Origin: Variovorax boronicumulans
Lineage (GTDB): Bacteria; Pseudomonadota; Gammaproteobacteria; Burkholderiales; Burkholderiaceae_C
Direction of reading: 5' to 3'
Assembly: GCF_029892485.1 (NCBI RefSeq)
Contig: NZ_JARXVG010000004.1
Location: 248,001 to 312,000 of the forward strand
Length of the DNA stretch: 64,000 nucleotides
The notes beneath the pieces were generated by a model. The model was not told where the DNA came from. It saw only the letters and a program-made list of their open reading frames with translations, and searched no databases. Both the position numbers and the translations under genes were made by a program. Below are positions 1 to 10,103 of the stretch, one piece after another (positions within the stretch are counted from its first letter, which is position 1; each line of letters begins with the position of its first letter).

Positions 1-63
1 GCTTTCGTGGCCATGGCCGTCGTGTTCTGGTTGATGGTGAACAAGCCCGCCCTTTCCCTTTGA
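1..63 (+). CDS. C-terminal end of a membrane protein (partial)
   Basis: The first 20 codons read in frame 1 give a hydrophobic stretch (AFVAMAVVFWLMVN) followed by KPALSL and a TGA at 61-63. This looks like the last transmembrane helix and short cytoplasmic tail of an integral membrane protein whose gene begins outside the window; an MFS-type transporter is one possibility. Nothing more can be assigned. It lies on the same strand as the alpha-2-macroglobulin gene 120 bases downstream. Confidence 0.5.
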   Translation, partial: AFVAMAVVFWLMVNKPALSL

Positions 64-183
64 TTCGAACCAGGCCGGTGCGCGGGCCTGTGCAGTTTTC
101 ACGCAGACTTCACACACAGCGCCGTGGTTTCACAGATCGACCAGAGACTGCCAGGCGCCAACAAAAACATCGGGGGAGCTTTC

Positions 184-3100
184 ATGCTTCAAGTTGCCAA
201 TCGAAAACTCGCGTCGCTCAGCGACGTGCTCTTCACCGGCCTCAGCCGTGCGCTCGGTTTTCTGCGTCCGCTCGCACGCGGACTCATCGGTTCCTGGCGA
301 CCCCCGGGGTGGCTCCGCATCGCGGGCGCCTTTCTTCTGTTCGGGCTGCAGTGGCTGCAGCAGCGGCTGGCCTGGCTGGTGATACTGGCGTTGCTGGTGC
401 TGGCCGGCTGGTTCGCCAGCCCGCATGTATTGAAGTGGTGGCACGGCCTCACGCCCGATCGCGTCGAGCCCGTCGTTTCCACCGCGCAGATCGTGCCGCC
501 GCCGCGCACGCAGATCGAGAACGACAAGGGACCGAACCCCGTCGTCATCAACTTCTCCGCCTCGGTTGCGCCGATTGCGCGCATCGGGCAGGAAGCGACC
601 GGCGTCACCATCGAGCCCGCCATCGCCGGGCGCTGGACCTGGAGCAGCCAGAAGAAGCTCGAATTCCTTCCCGCGCAGGACTGGCCGGTCGGCCAGCCCT
701 ACAAGGTGCAGCTCGCGAAGGACGCGCTCGCGCCGCACATCGAGATCGAGCAGCGCAAGTACGAGTTCACCTCGCCCGAGTTCAATGCGCGCATCGCGGG
801 CGCGGAGTTCTACCAGGACCCGGTGCAGGCCAACGTGCGGCGCGCCCTCTTCCAGGTGCGCTTCTCGCACCCGGTCAACACGGCCGAATTCGAAAAGCGC
901 CTGGTGCTGACCTATGACCAGGCCTGCGGCACTTCGATCTTCAGCGTGGGCAAATGCGCGAGCGAGAAGTTCACCGTCAGCTACGACAAGCTGCGCCTCA
1001 CCGCCACGCTCCAGTCGGAGCCGCTGCCCATTCCCGAGAAGACGCGCCCCGTCGTGCTGAGCCTCGCGGCCGGCGCGGTCGCGCAGAAGGGCGGACCCGC
1101 GCAGCGCAACGACATCTCGCGCGCCGTCGACATCCCCGGCCTCTTCAGCCTCGATATCTCCAGCGTCGACCCGACCATCGTGACGGGCGAGAACGGCGAG
1201 CCCGAGCATGTGATGCACGTCACCGCATCGATGCCGGTGCACGAGCGCGAGATGGCGCGCGTGGTGCAGGCCTGGCTCTTGCCTGTCACCGAAGAAGCCA
1301 AGAGCGACCCCGACGAGAAGTTCGACTGGTCCGCCGATCCAGCGAAGGTCACTGACGCCGTGCTGCGCCGCGCGAAGAAGATCACCCTGCAGCCCATCGC
1401 CAGCGAGCGCGAAGTGACCGAGATGGTCAGCTTCCGTCTGCCGCAAGCCGAGGGCGGCCGCTACCTGCTGGTGCGCGTGGCCAAGGGCCTGAAGACACCG
1501 GGCGGCTACCAGCTCGGCGCAGCGCGGCAAGACGTGCGCCTGCTCAAGACCTTCGCCCCCGAGCTCACCATCATGAGCCAGGGCTCGCTGCTCGCGCTTT
1601 CGGGCGAACGCAAGCTGCCGATCCTGGTGCGCGACCTGCCCGGCATCCGCCTGGAAATCGGTCGCCTGCTGCCGCAGCAGCTGCAGCACCTGGTGACGCA
1701 GACCAACGGCGACTTCGCGCATCCGCAGTTCAACAGCGGCCTGCAGTCGGACAACCTCGTGGACCGCTTCCAGAAGGAGATTCCGCTGAGCATCCCCGCC
1801 GGCAAGGCGCACTACGAAACCGTCGACTTCGCCGAGTACCTGCGCAGCGACGTGGCGGACCGCCGCGGCGTGTTCCTGCTCAAGGTACAGGGCTTCGATC
1901 CCAAGGCCAAGAAGAAGCCGGAGGCGGCCGAGGGTGAGGCCGCACAGGCGCAGCCCGAAGAAGAACAGCAGGAAGAGCAGCAGTCCGAGGGCGACCCCGA
2001 GAGCGGCAACCCCGAAGACCAGAAGGACCAGCGCCTGGTGCTCGTTACCGACCTGGGCATCGTTGCCAAGAAGTCGCTCGACGGCACGCGCGATGTGTTC
2101 GTGCAGAGCATCGCCAACGGCCAGCCGGTCGCCGGCGCATTGGTCGAGGTGTGGGGCCGCAACGGCATGATCGTCGCGTCGCAATCCACCGATGCGACGG
2201 GCGCCGCCAAGCTGCCGAACCTCGCCGGCTACCAGCGCGAGAAGGCACCCGTGGTGCTCGTCGTGCGCAAGGACGGCGACCTGAGCTTCCTGCCCTTCAA
2301 CCGCACCGACCGCACGCTCGACATCTCGCGCTTCGACGTCGGCGGCCTGCGTGCGGCCGGCGTGCCGAACCAGATGACGGCGTATGTGTTCAGCGACCGC
2401 GGCATCTACCGCCCGGGCGACACCATGCACATCGCGATGATGGTCAAGGCCGGCAACTGGGCCACGTCGCTGCGCGACCTGCCGCTCGAAGCCGAGATCA
2501 TCGATGCGCGCGGCCTCAGCGTGCGCCGCGAAAAACTCAAGCTCGGCCCCGGCGGTGCGGCGGAAATCGCCCACACCACGCAGGACACCTCGCCCACCGG
2601 CAACTACACCGTCAACCTTTACCTGCCGCGCGAATCTTCGCCCGGCAACCCGGAGGTGCAGGGCCTGCTCATCGGCAGCACCACGGTGAAGGTGCAGGAG
2701 TTCCTGCCCGACCGCACCAAGGTCGTCGCCAAGCTCAGCAGCGAAGTGGCCGAGGGCTGGGTCAAGCCCAAGGACCTGAAGGCGCTCATCGACGTGCAGA
2801 ACCTCTTCGGCACGCCAGCACCCGACCGCAAGGTCGAAGGCACGCTCACGCTGAGCCCGGCCTTCCCGGTGTTCCGCGCGTTCGCCGACTACGCCTTCTT
2901 CGATCCGCAGCGCGCCACCGAAAAGCAGGTCGACGACCTGGGCAGCGTGCAGACCAGCGCCGAAGGCAAGGCCGAGTTCGACTTGCGCCTCTCGCGCTTC
3001 GATGCCGCCACCTACCAGGTGCATGTGCTTGCCAAGGCCTTCGAGCCCGAGGGCGGGCGCAGCGTCTCGGCCGAAGCCCAGACGCTGGTGAGCGACATGC

Positions 3101-6100
3101 CCTACCTCGTGGGCGTGAAGGTCGATGGCGACACCAGCTACGTGAGCAAGGGCGCCGCGCGCAACGCCACCGTGATCGCGATCGACCCGCAGGCCAGGAA
3201 GACGGCCGTGGACGATCTGAAGATCGAGCGCGTGGAGCGCAAGGTGCTGTCGGTGCTCGTGAAGCAGGACAACGGCCTCTACCGCTATGAATCGCGCAAG
3301 AAGGAAATCGTGATCGACGAGAAGCCGCTGGCCATCGTCGCGGCCGGCAATGCCATCGCGCTGAACACTTCCACGCCCGGCAACTTTGCCTACGTGGTGC
3401 GCAATGCCGGCGGGCTGGAACTGAACCGCGTCGAGTACAGCGTCGCGGGCAACGCCAACGTCTCGCGCTCGCTGGACCGCAACGCCGAACTGCAGCTCAC
3501 GCTCGACCGCAAGGACTACGAGCCGGGCCAGGAGATCGAGGTGAGCATCCGCGCGCCGTACGTCGGCGCCGGCCTCATCACCATCGAGCGCGACAAGGTG
3601 TATGCCCACGCGTGGTTCAAGACCGACAAGACCGCCTCGGTGCAGAAGATCACGCTGCCCAAGGACTTCGAGGGCACTGGCTACATCAACGTGCACTTCG
3701 TGCGCGACCCGGCCTCGGACGAGGTCTACATGAGCCCGCTGTCGTACGGCGTCATTCCCTTCGCCACCAGCCTGGCCAAGCGCACCGCGAACCTGCAGCT
3801 CACCAGCAGCGAGCTCGTGAAGCCCGGCCAGACGGTGAAGATGAAGCTCACCAGCGACAAGCCCACGCGCGCCGTGCTGTTCGCGGTGGACGAAGGCATC
3901 CTGCAGGTGGCGCGCTACAAGACGCCCGATCCGCTCAAGCACTTCTTCCAGAAGCGCGCGCTCGAAGTGGGCACCTTGCAGACGCTCGACCTGATCCTGC
4001 CGGAATTCAAGAAGCTCATGCAGGGCGCAGCGCCCGGTGGTGACGGCGAGGGCGAACTCGGCAAGCATCTGAACCCGTTCAAGCGCAAGCGCGACAAGCC
4101 GGTGGCCTACTGGTCAGGCCTTGTCGATGTGAACGGCAGCCGCGAGTTCAGCTACACCGTGCCCGAGAGCTTCAACGGCAGCCTGCGCGTGATGGCTGTC
4201 GCGGTGAACGACGAGACCACCGCCGCCAAGAGCACCCGCACCGTGGTGCGCGGCGACATGGTGATCCTGCCGAACGCGCCGCTCGCGATGGCGCCCGGCG
4301 ACACCGTCGAAGTGGGCGTGGGTCTCGCGAACAACATCGTGGGTTCGGGCAAGGACGTGCCCATTGCGCTCACGCTCACCGCCTCGGGTGGGCTGGAAGT
4401 GGTGGGCGATGCGACGCAGACGCTCAAGGTCAACGAGCGCGGCGAAGCGAGCACCAAGTTCAACGTGCGCGCCAAGCCGGGCGAGCAGGCGGTGCTGGGT
4501 TCTTCGGCGCTGGTGTTCACCTCGACGCACAAGACCTTCAGCGCGCGCCTGTCGACCGAAGTGAGCGTGCGGCCGGCATCGCCGTTCGTGACGCTGGTGC
4601 AGGCCGGCAGCTTCCAGCGCGCGGGCGAACTGAGCAGCAAGGCCGACCTGTATCCGAACCTCCGCAAGAGCGAGGTGGCGGTATCGGCCGCGCCATGGGC
4701 CTTCGCGACTGGCCTCATGCAGTACCTGGAGGTCTATCCGCACGGCTGCACCGAGCAGATCACGAGCCAGACCTTCCCGGCCGTGCTGCTGTCGGGCCGG
4801 CCCGAACTGGTGAAGGAAATGGCGCGTGGCCGCACGCCCGAGCAGGGCCCGATGCCCGAGGCGCGCAAGACCTTCGAGCGCTACCTGGTGCAGCTGCGCG
4901 CACGGCAGACGGCCGACGGCGGCTTCTCGCTGTGGCCCGGCGCGGGCACCGATGCCTTTGCCACGCTCTATGCGGTGCACCTGCTGGTCGAGGCCAAGGA
5001 CCACAAGCTGCCCGTGCCGCAGGACCTGCTGCAGAAGGCCAACACCTATCTGCAGGGCTGGCTCGGCAGCGGCGACACCTCGCTGGACGGCTGGCGCCAG
5101 CGCACGCAGGCGGCCTACCTGCTCACGCGCCAGGGCATCATCGCGCCGGCCGCACTGGCCAACCTGCGCGAAGCCTGGCGCAGCAAGCAGACGCAAGGCT
5201 GGAGCGACGACCTCGGCGCCGTGTACCTCGCCGCGAGCTACCAGCTCGTGAAGCAGGAGCAGGTGGCGAATGAGCTGCTCAACCCCGTGTGGTCCGACCT
5301 GCTCGCGCGTACCGAGAAGAAGCAGCGCCGCAACGTGTGGGGCGCTTATTACGACCCGCTGGTGCACGACAGCATGACGCTGCACCTGGTGGGCCGCCAC
5401 TTCCCTTCGCGCCTGAAGGCGCTGAAGCCCGAGGTGTGGGAAGGCATGGGCGCGATGGTGCGCGACGGTTGGTACAACAGCCTGTCGTCGGCTTCGATGC
5501 TGCTGGCGGTCGATGCGTATTTCGAAGCGGTGGCGCAGAACGCCGAGGGCAAGCTGACGGCGCAGACCGTCAACGCGCAAGGCCAGGCCGCGGCACTCGC
5601 GCTGGGCTCGGTGAACCCGATCACGCGCGCCGCGGTGCCCGCCGGTACGGCGAAGCTCAAGCTGTCGAACGACAGCGACTTCAACCTGTACTACAGCTGG
5701 GCCGAACAGGGCTTCGAGCGCAATGTGCCCACGACGCCGGTGAACCAGGGCCTCGAGATCTTCCATGAAGTGCTCGATGCCAAGGGCAACCCGATCACCA
5801 AGGCCAAGCTCGGCGAAGAGGTCACGGTGCGGGTGCGCGTGCGCAGCCTGGAGCGCGCACAGCTCAACGACGTGGCGCTGGTCGACCTGCTGCCAGGTGG
5901 CCTGGAGCCGGTGCTGCAGGCCGTGGGCGACGACGAGGAAGCCAACGCCGATGCGCCGATCTGGAAGAAGCGTTTGGGCGGCGGTGGCTCGTGGAAGGTG
6001 CAGTACGCCGACATCCGCGAAGACCGCGTGGTGTTCTACGGTGCGGTCGACAAGAACCTGCTCGAAGTGACCTACAAGGCGCGCGCGACCAACGTGGGCG

Positions 6101-6195
6101 ACTTCGTGGTGCCGGCCGCGTATGGCGAAGCGATGTACGACCGGCGTGTGTATTCGCGCTCGGCGGGTGCGCGCTTCCAGGTGGTGGGCAATTGA
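184..6195 (+). CDS. Bacterial alpha-2-macroglobulin family protein with thioester motif
   Basis: A 2003-residue protein of the YfhM/alpha-2-macroglobulin family. These are periplasmic broad-range protease traps that covalently capture proteases through a Cys-Gln thioester. The thioester motif GCTEQ is present with Cys at about residue 1522, inside the bait/complement-like C-terminal region rich in MG domains. Instead of the lipobox of E. coli YfhM it has a single hydrophobic anchor near residues 64-85, so it is probably tethered to the inner membrane facing the periplasm. An acidic, Gln/Glu-rich low-complexity segment lies at about 576-616. ATG 184 was chosen because GGGGGAG precedes it; the frame is open from a GTG at 124. 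It is followed by pbpC, the usual partner that repairs peptidoglycan after envelope breach. Confidence 0.95.
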   Translation: MLQVANRKLASLSDVLFTGLSRALGFLRPLARGLIGSWRPPGWLRIAGAFLLFGLQWLQQRLAWLVILALLVLAGWFASPHVLKWWHGLTPDRVEPVVSTAQIVPPPRTQIENDKGPNPVVINFSASVAPIARIGQEATGVTIEPAIAGRWTWSSQKKLEFLPAQDWPVGQPYKVQLAKDALAPHIEIEQRKYEFTSPEFNARIAGAEFYQDPVQANVRRALFQVRFSHPVNTAEFEKRLVLTYDQACGTSIFSVGKCASEKFTVSYDKLRLTATLQSEPLPIPEKTRPVVLSLAAGAVAQKGGPAQRNDISRAVDIPGLFSLDISSVDPTIVTGENGEPEHVMHVTASMPVHEREMARVVQAWLLPVTEEAKSDPDEKFDWSADPAKVTDAVLRRAKKITLQPIASEREVTEMVSFRLPQAEGGRYLLVRVAKGLKTPGGYQLGAARQDVRLLKTFAPELTIMSQGSLLALSGERKLPILVRDLPGIRLEIGRLLPQQLQHLVTQTNGDFAHPQFNSGLQSDNLVDRFQKEIPLSIPAGKAHYETVDFAEYLRSDVADRRGVFLLKVQGFDPKAKKKPEAAEGEAAQAQPEEEQQEEQQSEGDPESGNPEDQKDQRLVLVTDLGIVAKKSLDGTRDVFVQSIANGQPVAGALVEVWGRNGMIVASQSTDATGAAKLPNLAGYQREKAPVVLVVRKDGDLSFLPFNRTDRTLDISRFDVGGLRAAGVPNQMTAYVFSDRGIYRPGDTMHIAMMVKAGNWATSLRDLPLEAEIIDARGLSVRREKLKLGPGGAAEIAHTTQDTSPTGNYTVNLYLPRESSPGNPEVQGLLIGSTTVKVQEFLPDRTKVVAKLSSEVAEGWVKPKDLKALIDVQNLFGTPAPDRKVEGTLTLSPAFPVFRAFADYAFFDPQRATEKQVDDLGSVQTSAEGKAEFDLRLSRFDAATYQVHVLAKAFEPEGGRSVSAEAQTLVSDMPYLVGVKVDGDTSYVSKGAARNATVIAIDPQARKTAVDDLKIERVERKVLSVLVKQDNGLYRYESRKKEIVIDEKPLAIVAAGNAIALNTSTPGNFAYVVRNAGGLELNRVEYSVAGNANVSRSLDRNAELQLTLDRKDYEPGQEIEVSIRAPYVGAGLITIERDKVYAHAWFKTDKTASVQKITLPKDFEGTGYINVHFVRDPASDEVYMSPLSYGVIPFATSLAKRTANLQLTSSELVKPGQTVKMKLTSDKPTRAVLFAVDEGILQVARYKTPDPLKHFFQKRALEVGTLQTLDLILPEFKKLMQGAAPGGDGEGELGKHLNPFKRKRDKPVAYWSGLVDVNGSREFSYTVPESFNGSLRVMAVAVNDETTAAKSTRTVVRGDMVILPNAPLAMAPGDTVEVGVGLANNIVGSGKDVPIALTLTASGGLEVVGDATQTLKVNERGEASTKFNVRAKPGEQAVLGSSALVFTSTHKTFSARLSTEVSVRPASPFVTLVQAGSFQRAGELSSKADLYPNLRKSEVAVSAAPWAFATGLMQYLEVYPHGCTEQITSQTFPAVLLSGRPELVKEMARGRTPEQGPMPEARKTFERYLVQLRARQTADGGFSLWPGAGTDAFATLYAVHLLVEAKDHKLPVPQDLLQKANTYLQGWLGSGDTSLDGWRQRTQAAYLLTRQGIIAPAALANLREAWRSKQTQGWSDDLGAVYLAASYQLVKQEQVANELLNPVWSDLLARTEKKQRRNVWGAYYDPLVHDSMTLHLVGRHFPSRLKALKPEVWEGMGAMVRDGWYNSLSSASMLLAVDAYFEAVAQNAEGKLTAQTVNAQGQAAALALGSVNPITRAAVPAGTAKLKLSNDSDFNLYYSWAEQGFERNVPTTPVNQGLEIFHEVLDAKGNPITKAKLGEEVTVRVRVRSLERAQLNDVALVDLLPGGLEPVLQAVGDDEEANADAPIWKKRLGGGGSWKVQYADIREDRVVFYGAVDKNLLEVTYKARATNVGDFVVPAAYGEAMYDRRVYSRSAGARFQVVGN

Positions 6196-6217
6196 TCAAC
6201 GCGGCCTCTGCCTTGTC

Positions 6218-6253
6218 CCCTCTCCCGCCTGCGGGAGAGGGCCAGGGTGAGGG
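6218..6253. repeat. REP-like palindromic element, copy 1
   Basis: Perfect 11-bp palindrome CCCTCTCCCGC / GCGGGAGAGGG (arms 6218-6228 and 6231-6241, loop CT), followed by a CCAGGGTGAGGG tail. It sits 22 bases after the stop of the alpha-2-macroglobulin gene and forms an inverted pair with the copy at 6296-6331. The GAGGGGG at the end of its tail may act as the ribosome binding site of pbpC. Confidence 0.8.
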
Positions 6254-6265
6254 GGCAGCGCTTCC

Positions 6266-8641
6266 ATGACCACTGTGCTCGATCCATCGCCGCAGCCCTC
6301 ACCCCAACCCTCTCCCGCAAGCGGGAGAGGGAGCAAGAGAGGGCGCGCGCGGCGAACGCTTGTGGCTTTCGCGTTGATCGCGCTGCTGCTCGCCGTGCTG
6401 CGCCTCTGGCCCCACGCCCCGCTCAGCGAAACCGTCGGCAGCTCGCGCGCCGTGTACGCGCAGAGCGGTGAACTGCTGCGCCTCACGCTTGCAAGCGATG
6501 AGCAATACCGCCTCTGGGTGCCGCTCGACCGCATCTCGCCAACGCTGGTCGATGCCGTGCTGCTGTACGAAGACCGCCGCTTCTACGCGCATCCCGGCGT
6601 CAACCCCGCCGCGCTCGCACGCAGCGCGTGGCGCATCGCCAGCGGCGAGCGCAGGCAGGGCGGCTCGACGCTCACGATGCAGCTCGCGCGGCGCGTCTAC
6701 GGCATCGACAGCCGCACCGCCATGGGCAAGATCGCGCAGATCGGCGCGGCGCTCTGGCTCGAAGCGCGCTTCGGCAAGCGCGAGATCCTCGAGGCCTACC
6801 TCAACACCGCGCCCTACGGCGGCAACATCGAAGGTGTGCAGGCCGCGAGCCTCATCTACTTCCGCAAGGACGCCGCCAAGCTCAGCCTGCCCGAGGCGCT
6901 GACGCTTGCGGTGATTCCGCAGAACCCCGTCAAGCGCATTGCCGAGCGCGGCCGCAATGCCGAGCTGCAATCGGCGCGCGAACGCCTGTGGGCGCTGTGG
7001 GCCGAGCGCGATCCCACCGCGAAGCAGCATGCGCCCGATGCACAGCTCGCGCTCTCGGCGCAGTCGCGCGGCAGCCTCCCCTTTCTTGCGCCGCACGCCA
7101 CCGACATGCTGCTCGCGCAGGAGCGCGGTGTGCAGGAAGTGCGCACCACCATCGACCTGCGCATGCAGGCCACGCTCGAACGCGTGATGGGCCAGTACCT
7201 GCGCACGCACGCCGACGTGGGCATGACCAACGCGAGCGCGCTGCTGCTCGACGCCTCGACCATGCAGGTGCGCGCGCTGATCGGCTCGGCCGACTGGCAC
7301 AACGACGCGATCGCGGGGCAGGTCAACGGCACGCAGGCCAAGCGGTCGCCGGGGTCCACGCTCAAGCCCTTCATCTATGCGCTCGCGCTCGACCAGGGGC
7401 TGCTGCATCCGAAGACGATGCTGAAGGACGCGCCGACGTCCTTCGGTCCCTACACGCCAGAGAACTTCGACCATCGCTTCGCCGGCCCGCTCTCCGCGCA
7501 GGAGGCGCTGATTCGCAGCCGCAACATCCCGGCGGTGTCCGTGGCCGCGAAGCTCTCCAAGCCCGGGCTCTACGACTTCATGCGGCTCGGGGGCGTGCAG
7601 AAGCTGCAGAGCGAATCGCACTACGGCCTCGCGCTGGTGCTGGGCGGCGGCGAGGTCACGCCCGAGGAACTCGCGGGCCTCTACGCCACGCTGGCGAACG
7701 GCGGCATCTCGCAGCCGCTGCGCTACACCCAGCCCGCGCCCGACGAGCGACCGGTGCAGCCGCTGCGCCTCTTGAGCGAAGAGGCGTCGTTCATCACGCT
7801 CGACATGCTGCGCCACACGCCGCGTCCCGACACCACACTGCCGGCGCGCCCCGCCATCGCATGGAAGACGGGTACGTCATGGGGCTTCCGCGATGCGTGG
7901 ACTGCAGGCGTATTCGGCCGCCATGTGCTCGTGGTGTGGGTCGGCAATTTCGACGGCACGAGCAACCCCGCGCTCGTGGGCGTGGATGCGGCCGCACCGT
8001 TGTTCCTGCGCATGGTCGATGCGCTGCGCGCCGAGCGGCTGGACCTCGGCGAGATCGCGACGCGGCAGCCGGCTGACCTGCGGCAGGTCGAGGTGTGCAC
8101 GGCGACAGGCGGGCTGCCCGATGCGCTGTGCCCGGTGCGCACCACGACATGGTTCATCGCCGGCAAGTCGCCGATCCAGGTCAGCAACCTGCACCGCGCC
8201 GTGTGGGTCGACGAGACGACCGGCAAGGTGGTGTGCGGGCCGCAGCCCAATGCGCGGCAGCAGGTGGTCGAGCAATGGGGCAGCGACATGCGCCGGCTGT
8301 TCCGCCAGGCCGGCTTGCCGCGCGCAAGCCTGCCGACCGATGGCTGCGAGAAGGGCGAGGCCTCGGAAACGGCGCCGCTCATCACCTCGCCCCTGCGCGG
8401 CGTGCGGCACACGCTGCGCGTGAAGAAGCCCGAGCCTCTCGTGCTGCGCGCCGAAGCGGCTGCGGGCACGCAGACGATCTACTGGTTTGCCGATGACGCA
8501 TTGATCGGCCGCGCCGCGCCCGGCGAAGGCATCACCTGGATGCCCGACATGGCGGACTCGGGCCGGCGCTACGTGCTGCGTGCGGTCGATGACCAAGGCC
8601 GCGCCGAGTCGCGCGAAGTGACGGTCGACATCGCACCTTGA
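6266..8641 (+). CDS. pbpC: Penicillin-binding protein 1C
   Basis: A 791-residue bifunctional peptidoglycan glycosyltransferase/transpeptidase of the PBP1c class, anchored by one N-terminal helix (about residues 32-47) with its bulk in the periplasm. The GT51 domain shows E102-D103 in EDRRFYAHPG and GGSTLTMQLAR. The transpeptidase domain shows S364-TLK, S418-RN and K534-TG. A C-terminal BiPBP_C-like domain follows (about 700-791). It sits 70 bases after the alpha-2-macroglobulin gene, the conserved pbpC/yfhM pairing. The ATG at 6266 lies between two REP-like repeats, so residues 8-29 (SPQPSPQPSPASGRGSKRGR) are translated repeat sequence. A GTG at residue 33 would remove the basic segment before the membrane helix, so ATG 6266 is preferred. 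Confidence 0.95.
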   Translation: MTTVLDPSPQPSPQPSPASGRGSKRGRARRTLVAFALIALLLAVLRLWPHAPLSETVGSSRAVYAQSGELLRLTLASDEQYRLWVPLDRISPTLVDAVLLYEDRRFYAHPGVNPAALARSAWRIASGERRQGGSTLTMQLARRVYGIDSRTAMGKIAQIGAALWLEARFGKREILEAYLNTAPYGGNIEGVQAASLIYFRKDAAKLSLPEALTLAVIPQNPVKRIAERGRNAELQSARERLWALWAERDPTAKQHAPDAQLALSAQSRGSLPFLAPHATDMLLAQERGVQEVRTTIDLRMQATLERVMGQYLRTHADVGMTNASALLLDASTMQVRALIGSADWHNDAIAGQVNGTQAKRSPGSTLKPFIYALALDQGLLHPKTMLKDAPTSFGPYTPENFDHRFAGPLSAQEALIRSRNIPAVSVAAKLSKPGLYDFMRLGGVQKLQSESHYGLALVLGGGEVTPEELAGLYATLANGGISQPLRYTQPAPDERPVQPLRLLSEEASFITLDMLRHTPRPDTTLPARPAIAWKTGTSWGFRDAWTAGVFGRHVLVVWVGNFDGTSNPALVGVDAAAPLFLRMVDALRAERLDLGEIATRQPADLRQVEVCTATGGLPDALCPVRTTTWFIAGKSPIQVSNLHRAVWVDETTGKVVCGPQPNARQQVVEQWGSDMRRLFRQAGLPRASLPTDGCEKGEASETAPLITSPLRGVRHTLRVKKPEPLVLRAEAAAGTQTIYWFADDALIGRAAPGEGITWMPDMADSGRRYVLRAVDDQGRAESREVTVDIAP
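6296..6331. repeat. REP-like palindromic element, copy 2, inside the pbpC reading frame
   Basis: Same 11-bp palindrome as copy 1 (arms 6308-6318 and 6321-6331, loop AA), preceded by CCCTCACCCCAAC, which is the reverse complement type of tail. The two copies are therefore in inverted orientation, like a BIME unit. This copy lies inside the first 25 codons of pbpC and is translated. Confidence 0.8.
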
Positions 8642-8716
8642 GCCCGGTGGATGTCACGGCGCCGTCACGTGCAATCGGCATGGTCTCGCGTTTCGACTGA
8701 AACCTTTCTTCTGCCC

Positions 8717-10078
8717 ATGACGCGTCTCGCCTCCCTCTCCTTCATCGCCCTCGCCACCGCGCTCGCCTGCGGCAGCGCGGCCGCACAGACCGCCTTCCCC
8801 GCCACGCTCGCCGGCCACGCCGTGCTGCCCGCGCAAAGCTTCGTCGCCGCGCCCAAGGATGCGCCAGCCGACCTGCAGACCAGCGGCAAGTTCACCTCGG
8901 GCAAGCGCGTCGAGGCGCTGGGCACGGTCGAAGGCCTTTCGGGTGGCCGCGGCACCGGTGTCTCGGTGCCCTTCAAGGGCCAACCGCTTCAGGGCCACTC
9001 GGGCATCAAGAAGATGGACGACGGCTCGTTCTGGATCCTCACCGACAACGGCGCTGGCGCGAAGGCCAACTCGCCCGACTTCATGCTCTACCTGAACCAC
9101 TACAAGGTGGACTTCAAGAGCGGCAAGTTCCATCGCCTGAACACGATCTTCCTGCACGATCCCGACAAGAAGGTGCCATTCCGCATCGTTCACGAAGGCA
9201 CGAAGCAGCGCTACCTGACGGGCTCGGACTTCGACCCCGAGAGTTTCCAGTTCGCTGGCGGCGCGCTGTGGATCGGCGAGGAGTTCGGCCCCTTCCTGAT
9301 CAAGGCCGACCTGAAGGGCAAGGTGCTCGCGGTGTTCGACACGCAGGTGGACGGCAAGGCCGTGCGCTCGCCCGATCACCCAGCCGTCACCACGCCGGGC
9401 GTGCCGGGCTTGCCAAACGGAGGGGTCGACTTCCAGATCAAGCGCTCCAAGGGATTCGAAGGCATGGCCTCGTCGAAGGACGGCAGCAAGCTCTACGCGC
9501 TGCTCGAAGGCCCGGTGTGGAATGCCGACGCCAAGGACTACGAACGCGTCGACGGCAAGGAAGCCCTGCGCGTGCTGGAGTTCGACGTGGTCACCGAGAA
9601 ATGGACGGGCCGCCACTGGAAGTACCTGCTCGAAGTCAACGGCAACGCCATCGGCGACTTCAACATGATCGACGGCACCACCGGTTTGATCATCGAGCGC
9701 GACAACGGCGAAGGCACGAGCGACAAGGCCTGCCCCGAAGGCCAGAAGCGCACCGACTGCTTCCACGACATCGCGAAGTTCAAGCGCGTCTACAAGGTCG
9801 AGCTGAGCGATGCGAATGTCGGCGGCGCGGTGCGCAAGATCGGCTACATCGACCTGCTGAACATCGCCGACCCGGACAAGCTCGCGCGCAAGCCGCTGAA
9901 CGACGGCGTCCTGAAATTCCCGTTCTTCACCATCGAGAACGTCGACGTGGTCGATGCCACGCACATCGTGGTCGGCAACGACAACAATCTGCCCTTCTCG
10001 AGCAGCCGCGAGCCGAACAAGGCGGACGACAACGAGCTGGTGCTGCTCGAAGCCGCCGCGCTGCTGCAGGCGAAGTAG
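8717..10078 (+). CDS. Secreted esterase-like phytase family protein
   Basis: A 453-residue exported protein with a clear signal peptide (MTRLASLSFIALATALACGSAAAQ). The remainder resembles the 'esterase-like activity of phytase' family (PF13449), a predicted beta-propeller fold found in phytases and phosphoesterases; typical family segments include DDGSFWILTDNGAGAK and a region with GLIIERDNGEG. Such proteins are periplasmic or extracellular and may release phosphate from organic phosphoesters; the substrate cannot be read from the sequence. The ATG at 8717 was preferred to one at 8651 because it opens directly on the signal peptide. It stands alone, 59 bases before the toxin-antitoxin pair. 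Confidence 0.85.
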   Translation: MTRLASLSFIALATALACGSAAAQTAFPATLAGHAVLPAQSFVAAPKDAPADLQTSGKFTSGKRVEALGTVEGLSGGRGTGVSVPFKGQPLQGHSGIKKMDDGSFWILTDNGAGAKANSPDFMLYLNHYKVDFKSGKFHRLNTIFLHDPDKKVPFRIVHEGTKQRYLTGSDFDPESFQFAGGALWIGEEFGPFLIKADLKGKVLAVFDTQVDGKAVRSPDHPAVTTPGVPGLPNGGVDFQIKRSKGFEGMASSKDGSKLYALLEGPVWNADAKDYERVDGKEALRVLEFDVVTEKWTGRHWKYLLEVNGNAIGDFNMIDGTTGLIIERDNGEGTSDKACPEGQKRTDCFHDIAKFKRVYKVELSDANVGGAVRKIGYIDLLNIADPDKLARKPLNDGVLKFPFFTIENVDVVDATHIVVGNDNNLPFSSSREPNKADDNELVLLEAAALLQAK

Positions 10079-10103
10079 GCGCACGGGTGGCCCGGTTTTC
10101 CCG

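Noticed and set aside
130-4068. Very long minus-strand open frame (about 1312 codons) opposite the alpha-2-macroglobulin gene
   Set aside because: It lies antisense to a gene with clear homology; the translation is His/Arg/Leu-rich with no domain. Long antisense frames are expected in GC-rich DNA with strong codon bias.
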